NCBI RefSeq assembly: GCF_018617855.1
Contig: NZ_JACSKY010000001.1
Location: forward strand, 558,001-622,000
DNA from: Exiguobacterium qingdaonense
GTDB taxonomy: Bacteria; Bacillota; Bacilli; Exiguobacteriales; Exiguobacteriaceae
Direction: 5' to 3'
Length of the DNA stretch: 64,000 bases
Part shown: in pieces, positions 16,820 to 24,893 of the stretch
Position numbering within the stretch: the stretch's first letter is position 1
Layout of the letters: every line of letters begins with the position of its first letter
Made by a program: the position numbers and the translations under genes
Notes under the pieces: generated by a model
Seen by the model: the letters and a program-made list of their open reading frames with translations, nothing else
Told to the model about the DNA's origin: nothing
The model's database searches: none

Positions 16820-19800
16820 TCAGTATCGGTCATCGTCTTGACCTGTTGAGTTTGTTTGGATCACTCGAACATAGAAGGTGTCTTTTATCGCATCAAATGA
16901 TTTTCCTTGAGGCAATGTCGTAAATACTTCAATCTTTGCGACACCTGGCTTGAGTGCGATCATCTTTTGACCATCAGCATCGATTCGGACAATTTCCCGT
17001 CCCGACACGACATTCATTCGATAATCTCTCCACGTCGCTGTCGTCGGCCAAAAGCTGAGGGAAGGAATCGGCACGACGGCATCATCGACTTGAATCGTCA
17101 TGTCTTTCGCCATGATTCGTGTCGGATACTCATTGACACGGACGACACTCGCGTTCGAACGAACGCCATTCAGTAACCCATTCTCGAATGAAGATTGAAT
17201 CGTGATCGGTGTTGCGACACCGTCTTTTCCGTAGCCTTCATTCGCGCGGAGGGAGAATCCTCCATCCTGTTCAGTGACGGTCAATGCGGAAGGCACATTC
17301 CCAATCAAGCGGAACGGTTCGACGACACGTGGCTCGATGTCGACTTGGATGAACGCCGTCTCGTTGACTCGTTTCTCCACTCCGTCCTCATCGACTTCAT
17401 CTGTATTCCAAACCCATAAATCTAACTGGGTCGGAGATTGGATGAGTTGAGGGGACAACACGTTGACTTTAAAAGTTGTAGACGGAGACTGAACTTGGAG
17501 TCCACTGAAAATCGACCCTGGAACGACAGTTGCCTTGAGCGTCGTCTCGCCAGGTTTTAGCCCTTCCAGTTCAAGCCTTTTGTCTGTCAAGTTGTATCGG
17601 ACGCTGTCTCCACTCATGTTCTCGATTTTTATCGATTCAAACTGAGCTGTAGTCGGTAATATTTTCGGGGAGACAACTGTTTTTTGTCCGACATATAGAG
17701 ATTGATCACCGATGTCAATCGACTCGGCCGGGCTGACGACCCGAAGCGTCGATTGAGCCGTGATGAGCGGACGGTTGTTCCCTGGGTCGATCGTGAGACG
17801 AATCTTCTTCTCACCCGGGCTCAATGCACGAATCGTGGCGTTGACCCCACTCGTCGTGATCGTTGCTACCCCGCTAGGCTCAAGGATTTCCCATTTCAAC
17901 GTACTCCACTTCGGATTTGTGAACGTCTCGCCTAACTCATCCTTTATGGTCGGAACGATTGTCTGTTGCGCACCAACTTGCAACGTGACGTTCGGGATCG
18001 ATGCGCTCTTTGCAAATGGGGCCCCGATTCCAATCAACAAGTCCGAGAAACGATTGGATAAGTCGAGGTGCGACTCCCAATTTTGATTCGTAGACTTCTC
18101 AACCTTCGAGACGAGCTCATTTTGCTCTTTTGCCCATTTGACCAATGAAGCAGACGGTGTGATTGCTCGAACGGTCACGTCAAATTGAAGATTCGTCTCT
18201 CCACGTACCAATTTATTTTGGTCACCGTTGTATTCATAGAAAAGACTCGGGTTAAAGACCAAATCCACCTTTTTCGAGTCAGTCGGACGCACCACTTCAC
18301 CGTTTGGCAATGTGATCGATACGACTTCAAACTGGTTCGGCAGCGTCTCTTTGAACAACGTTTCGTTGATTCGGATATCCTCCCCGTCCTTTTGACTGCT
18401 CAACGAATCGAACGACTGTGGGTACTCGACGTTGTACTGGATCGTCCCTGTCTCATACAAGGCGATCGTAGAGGAGTCGATGGAACGAGTCACGTTGACC
18501 AACTTACTCGTGTCCGCTGCCTTTTTCACGTCAATCACGAATCGGTCTGTGACGCTCGCCCCGCGTGAATCGGTCGTCGTGATCGTGACATTGATCGGTC
18601 GGTTGGCAACGACTTGGTCTTTCGGAATGACGAGTTCCTGTACATCATAGTTTCGTACACCTTTGTATGTTTTCGACACGCCGTTATACGTCACGACAGA
18701 TGTCAATTCTTTATCACGGAAGTCATAGTCACCTGGTCGCCATAATACTTTCACTGCTTGTCCTGACGACACTTTCACTTTCCCGGCTGCGATGTCGTCT
18801 TTGTCAAACGACTCCGTCTCATCCGCAACAGACTCTAACACGTTGTACGGTTTATGGTTTGAGCCGATGAACGCACGATACATCGTATTGATGAAGATTT
18901 TTTTCTCATCTTCAACGTCAAACTTATTCGTGTGACCTGCACCAGAGTAAGTGAAATTATTTTTCGTATACGTGTAATAGTGGTTGCTTGCATCCCCGTA
19001 TGAACGATGTGGACTGTTTTTATCAGAAGACAAGTTATACCACGGTGTCACTTCAGGGTCATTTAAATCAAGAGTAAAATACTGGTTATGCGTTGTGGAA
19101 ATAGCTTTTGGCGCATCATCCAACACATATGGATAGGAAGTGAAAATCCCGTCCTGCACCTTTTCAATCACTTTCGTCGTTTGCGGTGCACCGAGTCCCA
19201 TGTTCGTATAAATCCGTTGTCCGGAAATATTTTTTGATGTTTCGGCGTGGGTGAATTGGCGTTCCCATTCGGAAGTGGCATTGCTTCCTCCACCGACCCT
19301 GTAAATCGTATCGTGCGTCAACATGACGCCTTGCCCTGTCTCAGCAAACGCTTTGACTTTGGACGTTGCCGCGACATTCATGCTTCCATTTTTGTTGTAT
19401 GAGTCTTCAAAACCAAAAATCAACATGTCATATTCATTCGCCTGTAACTGTCGATCGAAATCTCCTTTTTGAAACTCGCTTGTCGTTCCATCGTTCAATG
19501 TGAATTTGTACTGTCCATTGTCATCTTGCAACATGGAAGATAAGTATTGAGTGATCTGTCCTTTTGTCGCTGTCCCTGCGGTCAACTGCAAAATATTCGC
19601 CTCTACCTTTTGGTCGATATAGAGGAACGTCCCTTTTTTATAATCGGCACGCCCGGTCACCGTATCCTTGGCGACGATCATCCAGTTCTTCGGTCCTGTG
19701 TAAGTAGGCTGTGACAACAAGAACTCTAATTGTGTCGTCGATGAGGCGATTACTTCGGTGACCTTATCTTCCGGGTCAAAACGGTCGTTATGGTCGAAGT

Positions 19801-20563
19801 CGATGTACAGTTCGACGATTGTACTCGCTGTCGGTGTGCCTACGAACTGATAGTTGAACTGGAACGGTTTACGGTCATTGTCCTTCACTTCTACCGTTCC
19901 GTTCACGAGTGGTTTTTGATTATACGTGACATCGACATTCGCCAATAACGGACGAATGCTCTGTTGTTCCACTAACTCACGAATCAATGCTTGATCGGTG
20001 TCGAACTGCTTCACGTTTTTAAACGCTTTGAGAGCAGACAATTGTTTCACATTTTTACTCCCAAGTGTCACATCGTTATGAAGATACACCGGCAATCCTG
20101 TTTTCACATAAAAATCTGTGATTTCACCTAACTTTAAGTCCGTTAAATCATTTAACATGTTGGTCGTATCGTGCTTTTTTGAGCGCTCATCTTTATTCTT
20201 TGCTTTTTTTATGTCATTCACGTCATCAAGCGCTTCTTGATATTTCTCTTTAAGCGGGCTACTTCCGAATACAATCGCATCGTATGCCCCATCCATCGGG
20301 AAACGAGTCGCATTGAACTGCTTGACCGTCATGAAGTCAATCTCTAAGTTTGAGAACTTGCTCTGATTGGTCGCGAGCGACGCCTTATACGCATTGATCT
20401 CTGTATCTAAAGCTTTTTGAGTCAATACATTGCTTGCTGTAAACGCATCTCTCAAGAAAAGTACTTTATATTTCGGTAAATCCTGCGCCTCAACAACATG
20501 GCTTTGAGGGACGAACGAAAATAGTAAAATGAAGATGATGGCGACATGCATAAGTTTACGCAA
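16820..20563 (-). CDS. Large secreted surface protein, DUF5057-like with Ig-like modules
   Basis: 1247 aa. A signal peptide (about residues 1-26, ending VVEA) is followed by a region with YDAIVFGSSPLK and YDMLIFGFEDSYNKNG-type strands and the phrase GQGVMLTHDTIYRVGG, which resemble DUF5057 proteins. The C-terminal third has at least three bacterial Ig-like (Big_2) modules, recognisable by VGQKTVVSPKILPTTA and the repeated ALSPGEKKI, GLKPGETTL, ALKPGVAKI turns. There is no LPxTG motif or S-layer homology domain. TTG start at 20563 with GGGAGG eight bases upstream. Likely an extracellular or wall-associated protein; the family name is from pattern memory. Confidence 0.7.
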   Translation of the reverse strand: MRKLMHVAIIFILLFSFVPQSHVVEAQDLPKYKVLFLRDAFTASNVLTQKALDTEINAYKASLATNQSKFSNLEIDFMTVKQFNATRFPMDGAYDAIVFGSSPLKEKYQEALDDVNDIKKAKNKDERSKKHDTTNMLNDLTDLKLGEITDFYVKTGLPVYLHNDVTLGSKNVKQLSALKAFKNVKQFDTDQALIRELVEQQSIRPLLANVDVTYNQKPLVNGTVEVKDNDRKPFQFNYQFVGTPTASTIVELYIDFDHNDRFDPEDKVTEVIASSTTQLEFLLSQPTYTGPKNWMIVAKDTVTGRADYKKGTFLYIDQKVEANILQLTAGTATKGQITQYLSSMLQDDNGQYKFTLNDGTTSEFQKGDFDRQLQANEYDMLIFGFEDSYNKNGSMNVAATSKVKAFAETGQGVMLTHDTIYRVGGGSNATSEWERQFTHAETSKNISGQRIYTNMGLGAPQTTKVIEKVQDGIFTSYPYVLDDAPKAISTTHNQYFTLDLNDPEVTPWYNLSSDKNSPHRSYGDASNHYYTYTKNNFTYSGAGHTNKFDVEDEKKIFINTMYRAFIGSNHKPYNVLESVADETESFDKDDIAAGKVKVSSGQAVKVLWRPGDYDFRDKELTSVVTYNGVSKTYKGVRNYDVQELVIPKDQVVANRPINVTITTTDSRGASVTDRFVIDVKKAADTSKLVNVTRSIDSSTIALYETGTIQYNVEYPQSFDSLSSQKDGEDIRINETLFKETLPNQFEVVSITLPNGEVVRPTDSKKVDLVFNPSLFYEYNGDQNKLVRGETNLQFDVTVRAITPSASLVKWAKEQNELVSKVEKSTNQNWESHLDLSNRFSDLLIGIGAPFAKSASIPNVTLQVGAQQTIVPTIKDELGETFTNPKWSTLKWEILEPSGVATITTSGVNATIRALSPGEKKIRLTIDPGNNRPLITAQSTLRVVSPAESIDIGDQSLYVGQKTVVSPKILPTTAQFESIKIENMSGDSVRYNLTDKRLELEGLKPGETTLKATVVPGSIFSGLQVQSPSTTFKVNVLSPQLIQSPTQLDLWVWNTDEVDEDGVEKRVNETAFIQVDIEPRVVEPFRLIGNVPSALTVTEQDGGFSLRANEGYGKDGVATPITIQSSFENGLLNGVRSNASVVRVNEYPTRIMAKDMTIQVDDAVVPIPSLSFWPTTATWRDYRMNVVSGREIVRIDADGQKMIALKPGVAKIEVFTTLPQGKSFDAIKDTFYVRVIQTNSTGQDDDRY

Positions 20564-20629
20564 TGTATAGTCCTCCCTATTTTTTAGTCTTCACTACTAA
20601 TTATCCCACCGGCTTGAAAAAATATACAT

Positions 20630-21859
20630 CTATTTCTTTGACATCAGGTAAATGTTTTCGTCAAAGAAACGTCTCACTTCACTGATGAAATAAAGTGACC
20701 CGGTCACAATCAGCGTCTCGCTTGTCGGTGTTTCCATCCAATCGTTCAACCACTCAATCCATTCAACGAAACGCGCGCCATCTCGCTCAAGCTGCTCTTT
20801 CGTTCTCGCACGTGGAAAATCAAACGTCGTCTCATATACATCCCCAATCTTTTGAAGCGCATGAATCATCGTGTCGCGGTCCTTGTCTGCTAAAATGGCC
20901 GTCAGCACCGTCACGTCTCGTTCTTGTCTTGCTTGCACAACTAACGCATCGATGCCTTCCGGGTTATGCGCCCCGTCTAAAATCACCCGCGGTCGTTTGG
21001 AGACGAGTTCGTATCGTCCCGGATGTCGTGCCCGCTCGAGACCAGACCGAATCGCCTCTTCCCGCCATCCGAGATGACGCGCCACCGCGACGGCACATGC
21101 CCCGTTATAAGCTTGATGATGTCCTGTCAATCCGAGCACGACCGGTTGCATCCCCTCATACGTCACAAGCGTCTCTGTCCCGCTCTCGATGTGCTTGACC
21201 AAAGGATGTACATCATGAATCGGTGCACGCATGTCACGTCCTTTTTGGGACAATAGGTCGATCAACTGCCCCTCACCTACACGATGGAACACCGGGACAT
21301 CATACTTCATGATGCCGTACTTCTCCATCGCGATCTCCTCAAGCGTATCGCCGAGAATACCTTGATGGTCATGACCAATCGACGTGACGATTGTCGCAAG
21401 CGGTTGCTTCACAACATTCGTTGAATCGAGTCGTCCCCCGAGACCGACTTCCCAAAGGATGATGTCCGGCCGTACGTCATCAAAATAGCACCATGCCATC
21501 ATCGTCAGCAGTTCAAACTCCGTCAACGTCTCCGGAGCCACGTCCGCCAACGCTTTGACACGGTTCGCCACATCGACGAGCGCTTCTTCAGGAATCGGTT
21601 CTCCGTTCAACATGATTCGCTCCTCGAATTGAACAATATAGGGCGATGTGAACGTCCCGACGGATAATCCTTCCGCAATCGCCATTTCCCGTAAAAAGGC
21701 GACGGTCGACCCTTTTCCGTTCGTCCCGGCCACGTGAATCGACGGGTGTTCTTCTAATCCTAGCCGCTCAATCATCCAGTTCATCCGCTCGAGACCCGGT
21801 TTGATCCCGAAGCGAAGCTGTCCACTCAACCAATCGAATACATGTTCTCTCGTCTTCAT
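20630..21859 (-). CDS. folC: FolC, folylpolyglutamate synthase / dihydrofolate synthase
   Basis: 409-aa cytoplasmic Mur-ligase-fold enzyme that adds glutamate to folates. The ATP-binding loop HVAGTNGKGST is near residue 44 and VGLGGRLDSTN near 140. ILDGAHNPEG near 294 is the second family hallmark. ATG at 21859 with AGGAG eight bases upstream; three further codons are open upstream from a GTG. In B. subtilis folC directly follows valS; here three genes separate them. Confidence 0.95.
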   Translation of the reverse strand: MKTREHVFDWLSGQLRFGIKPGLERMNWMIERLGLEEHPSIHVAGTNGKGSTVAFLREMAIAEGLSVGTFTSPYIVQFEERIMLNGEPIPEEALVDVANRVKALADVAPETLTEFELLTMMAWCYFDDVRPDIILWEVGLGGRLDSTNVVKQPLATIVTSIGHDHQGILGDTLEEIAMEKYGIMKYDVPVFHRVGEGQLIDLLSQKGRDMRAPIHDVHPLVKHIESGTETLVTYEGMQPVVLGLTGHHQAYNGACAVAVARHLGWREEAIRSGLERARHPGRYELVSKRPRVILDGAHNPEGIDALVVQARQERDVTVLTAILADKDRDTMIHALQKIGDVYETTFDFPRARTKEQLERDGARFVEWIEWLNDWMETPTSETLIVTGSLYFISEVRRFFDENIYLMSKK

Positions 21860-21934
21860 CTTCCACACTCCTACTGTTTACACTTCTGTTTCATCTTATC
21901 AAAATTCACGACAGCCGTTATGGAAAACAGTCTG

Positions 21935-21943
21935 TGCTATACT
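21935..21943 (+). promoter_or_regulatory. Extended -10 promoter element of selO
   Basis: TGCTATACT: a TG one base before a TATACT box, about 25 bases upstream of the selO start. No good -35 is visible at the proper distance. Confidence 0.5.
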
Positions 21944-21968
21944 CGAAGCGAAGAAGGAGGCATGCGCC

Positions 21969-23402
21969 ATGACAACTGATTTGAACTTCGAGGCGACGTA
22001 CCTCGAACTGCATGACATGTTTTATGACCGTGGATCCATTTACCCGGTCGACAACCCGACACTCGCCTTGTTCAACGACACGTTGGCAACCTCAATCGGA
22101 CTCGATGCGACATCGCTCAAGCGAGACATTGATTTACTTGCCGGCAATCGTCAAACCGAGACGTCGTTCTCGCAAGCCTACGCCGGACATCAGTTCGGTC
22201 ACTTCACGATGCTCGGGGACGGACGCGCCCTCATGCTCGGGGAACATGTGACCCCTGATGGAACGCGCGTCGATGTGCAGCTCAAAGGGTCCGGACCGAC
22301 CGCTTATTCTAGAGGTGGAGATGGTCGAGCCGCCCTCGGTCCGATGATACGGGAGTTTATCATCAGCGAGGCGATGCACGCGCTTGGCATCCCGACGAAC
22401 CGGGCGCTCGCCGTCGTTCAGACAGGAGAAGCCATCATGCGACAAGGTCCAAAACACGGGGCCATCCTGACCCGGATTGCTTCGAGTCACCTGCGTGTCG
22501 GGACGTTCCAATATGCGACTGCGTTCGGTTCGATTGATGACGTCACCGCGCTCGCGGATTATGCAATCGGACGTCACGATTCCGATTTGACCGATGCACC
22601 GGATCGATACGAACGGTTCCTCGGTCGAGTCGTCGAAAGACAGGCGAAACTGATCGCCAACTGGCAACTCGTCGGGTTCATTCACGGGGTGATGAATACG
22701 GATAATATGTTCATCAGTGGGGAAGGTCTTGATTATGGTCCTTGCGCGTTCATGGACACGTATCATCCGGAGACGGTCTTCAGCTCGATCGACCGAGAGG
22801 GACGATACGCCTATGCGAACCAACCGTATATCGGATCTTGGAACCTCGCCCGACTCGCGGAGACATTGCTGCCGCTCCTCGGAGAGACGAAAGAAGATGC
22901 GGTCGATGTGGCGAACAGACAGCTCACCCGCTATACCGAGCTATATAAAGAAGCGTATTTCACTGGACTCGCGCATAAGATTGGCATAGACGTCCGAAAA
23001 GACGGTGACGATGCGCTCACGGATGAGCTGCTCCGCTTGATGATGGAGACGGAGTCGGACTATACGAACACGTTCCGCTCGTTGACGCTCGGTGAGATCG
23101 AATCTCTTCCTTTCGCGAAGCGAGACGATGGAAAGGCATGGATTGATGCTTGGCGGAAACGTTTGAGCGATCAAGGGCCGGACAAGGACGTGAGGCAATT
23201 TATGCGCCAACATAACCCGGCCGTCATTCCACGTAACCATCACGTCGAGAAAGCGATCCAAGCAGCAGAACGAGGCGACTTCGGTCCGACCGAGGCGCTA
23301 CTCATGATTTTGCGTGACCCATATAATTACGACAAACCGTCAGAATACGTATCGGCAGGTCCACCGCGGACGTATCCGTACCAGACGTTTTGTGGCACGT
23401 GA
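21969..23402 (+). CDS. selO: SelO (YdiU family) protein adenylyltransferase
   Basis: 477-aa pseudokinase-fold enzyme. Characterised SelO proteins transfer AMP from ATP to protein Ser/Thr/Tyr. Family landmarks: GHQFGHFTMLGDGRALMLGE (about 67-86), QLKGSGPTAYSRGGDGRAAL (about 101-120), REFIISEAMHALGIPT and GVMNTDNMFISGEGLDYGP (about 243-261, metal-binding N and D). The C-terminus ends TFCGT, placing a Cys where animal SelO has selenocysteine. ATG at 21969 behind AAGGAGG; the frame is open further upstream but without a ribosome site. Plus strand, flanked by minus-strand genes, with its own promoter and terminator. Confidence 0.95.
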   Translation: MTTDLNFEATYLELHDMFYDRGSIYPVDNPTLALFNDTLATSIGLDATSLKRDIDLLAGNRQTETSFSQAYAGHQFGHFTMLGDGRALMLGEHVTPDGTRVDVQLKGSGPTAYSRGGDGRAALGPMIREFIISEAMHALGIPTNRALAVVQTGEAIMRQGPKHGAILTRIASSHLRVGTFQYATAFGSIDDVTALADYAIGRHDSDLTDAPDRYERFLGRVVERQAKLIANWQLVGFIHGVMNTDNMFISGEGLDYGPCAFMDTYHPETVFSSIDREGRYAYANQPYIGSWNLARLAETLLPLLGETKEDAVDVANRQLTRYTELYKEAYFTGLAHKIGIDVRKDGDDALTDELLRLMMETESDYTNTFRSLTLGEIESLPFAKRDDGKAWIDAWRKRLSDQGPDKDVRQFMRQHNPAVIPRNHHVEKAIQAAERGDFGPTEALLMILRDPYNYDKPSEYVSAGPPRTYPYQTFCGT

Positions 23403-23431
23403 ACCATCTCGCTCACGCGAGGTGGTTTTTT
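23403..23431 (+). terminator. Intrinsic terminator after selO
   Basis: ACCATCTCGC and GCGAGGTGGT pair around a 4-base loop (one T-G pair) and run into TTTTTT. The hairpin starts at the first base after the selO stop codon. Confidence 0.85.
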
Positions 23432-23449
23432 GAAACTTCTTTTTTATTC

Positions 23450-23495
23450 GTACGTATTATGGAGTGCTTTTAGTACGTATTATGGAGTGCTTTTA
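23450..23495 (+). repeat. Perfect tandem duplication of a 23-bp unit upstream of the ASCH gene
   Basis: Two identical 23-base units (23450-23472 and 23473-23495) lie end to end, each beginning GTACGTATTATGG and ending TGCTTTTA. Each carries TATTAT, a possible -10 box. They end 18 bases before the proposed start of the next gene, so they may duplicate a promoter or operator. Confidence 0.8.
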
Positions 23496-23512
23496 ATTGA
23501 AAGGAAATGATC

Positions 23513-23971
23513 ATGATGAATGAAATGACACTCGCTTATTGGAATCAATATTGGAAAGGTAATGAAGAGCATCCGCCGACTGAAGTCGAAGCGTTTCAAT
23601 TCGGAGATGATGCCAATACGCTAGCCGAACTGGTCGTCTCTGGAAAGAAAACCGCAACGTGTTCCGCACACATACTTTATGAGATGGAGAATGAACCACT
23701 CCCCTACGTCGGGCAGTACGCCATCGTTCTCGATGCAACGGATCGACCGGTCGCCATCATTCAAACGACTGACGTCACAATCCAGCCGATGAATGAGGTA
23801 TCCGAGGATTTCGCCTTGGCTGAAGGTGAAGGAACATACAAAGAATGGTGGGACATTCATGAGCGATTCTTTAGCGAATTACTCGGTTCGTATCAATTAT
23901 CTTTTTCACCGAATATGACGCTTGTCTGTGAACGCTTTATTGTCGTGGACCGATTCAATGCAAAAGAGTGA
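23513..23971 (+). CDS. ASCH domain protein (YhfF-like)
   Basis: 152 aa. Contains the ASCH fold pattern: a conserved ELVVSGKKTATCS stretch (about 37-49), then PYVGQYAIVLDATDRPVAIIQTT (written here as two parts of one strand pair, about 62-84), and a C-terminal LVCERFIVVDRF strand. ASCH proteins are thought to bind RNA or modified nucleosides; some are amidohydrolases. The ATG at 23513 is chosen because AAAGGA lies seven bases upstream; an ATG two codons earlier is too close. Stands alone after a 23-bp tandem repeat. Confidence 0.8.
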   Translation: MMNEMTLAYWNQYWKGNEEHPPTEVEAFQFGDDANTLAELVVSGKKTATCSAHILYEMENEPLPYVGQYAIVLDATDRPVAIIQTTDVTIQPMNEVSEDFALAEGEGTYKEWWDIHERFFSELLGSYQLSFSPNMTLVCERFIVVDRFNAKE

Positions 23972-24013
23972 TTGAACGTGAAGATGACCTCGAGTGAAGA
24001 ATATTTTTTGATA

Positions 24014-24047
24014 AAGACCCGAACGTCGCTCTTAACGCTCGGGTCTT
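24014..24047. terminator. Inverted repeat, probable bidirectional terminator
   Basis: AAGACCCGA (24014-24022) and TCGGGTCTT (24039-24047) pair perfectly between the convergent ASCH and lipoprotein genes. U-tracts are interrupted on both sides, so efficiency is uncertain. Confidence 0.6.
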
Positions 24048-24050
24048 CGT

Positions 24051-24800
24051 TTACTCCGATTCATAGAATGGGAACGATTCAGACGAAGGCTCTGGTAAAG
24101 AATCGACCAACGTCAATAACTCTTCTTCCGAGACATTGCCTGTCACAAGAATCAATTTGTTTTGACTGATGTAGTACATTCCATTGCCGCTCGGCTGGTT
24201 CAATCGATAATACTCCACTCCATCTACATGACGATTGATTCGCTCACCGTCTCCTACACTGAATGCATCGGTCATCAAAATGGTGACTAGTTGCGTCTCA
24301 TCATATAACGTCCACAGTTTTACAGGTCGTTCCACGTCCTCGATTTCACTATCGATTGTATACATCAAATCTTGTGGGAGCGCCAAGTCGTGACGTCTTT
24401 TAACAGAAGCGTCAGTAATCCCAAAATGCTTCATCCCATGCATGACCCATTCTCCGTCCCGTGAATAGTGATAGACGCCGAAAGAAGGCGTTTGGTTTGG
24501 ATGAGCCATCGCAACCAATCCAATGTCTCCGACTGTCGTCTCATAGATGACATCCTTTGTAGAAAGGTGACCTTCCGATCCATCTTTATATTGCAGGGTG
24601 ATTTGTTGAACTACCGCATCTGATAGCGATTCGGTGCCTTTTGGTACGTCTTCTACTAGCGTACCTACCCATTCAGGTGAGGTGGTCACTTCAATCGTCT
24701 CAACTTCATCTCTGTCTTTCTTTACAGACCCCGTTTCTTCTGATGTCGTACATCCAGTCAGCCCCAATACAAGAACACACATTGCCCCGATTCGCTTCAT
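24051..24800 (-). CDS. Hypothetical lipoprotein
   Basis: 249 aa. A short signal sequence ends in the lipobox LTGC (Cys17), so the protein should be lipid-anchored on the outer face of the membrane. A charged linker (SVKKDRDEVETIEV) precedes the body, which contains ITLQYKDGSEG and GVEYYRLNQPSGNGMYYISQN (the latter about 195-215). No known domain is recognised; the C-terminal part resembles small beta-sandwich sensor lipoproteins only in general appearance. AAAGGGGA ribosome site. It follows the valS terminator and is probably a separate transcript. Confidence 0.75.
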   Translation of the reverse strand: MKRIGAMCVLVLGLTGCTTSEETGSVKKDRDEVETIEVTTSPEWVGTLVEDVPKGTESLSDAVVQQITLQYKDGSEGHLSTKDVIYETTVGDIGLVAMAHPNQTPSFGVYHYSRDGEWVMHGMKHFGITDASVKRRHDLALPQDLMYTIDSEIEDVERPVKLWTLYDETQLVTILMTDAFSVGDGERINRHVDGVEYYRLNQPSGNGMYYISQNKLILVTGNVSEEELLTLVDSLPEPSSESFPFYESE

Positions 24801-24852
24801 CTCATATCCCCTTTTCTACGTCCACCTATCCAAATTATACCAAAACACAAAA

Positions 24853-24887
24853 AACCTTCTTCAGAGAATTAATCTCCAAAGAAGGTT
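24853..24887 (-). terminator. Intrinsic terminator after valS
   Basis: On the minus strand AACCTTCTT and AAGAAGGTT pair, with an inner GAGATTAATTCTC palindrome, followed by TTTTGTGTTTT. Lies seven bases past the valS stop. Confidence 0.85.
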
Positions 24888-24893
24888 CATATC

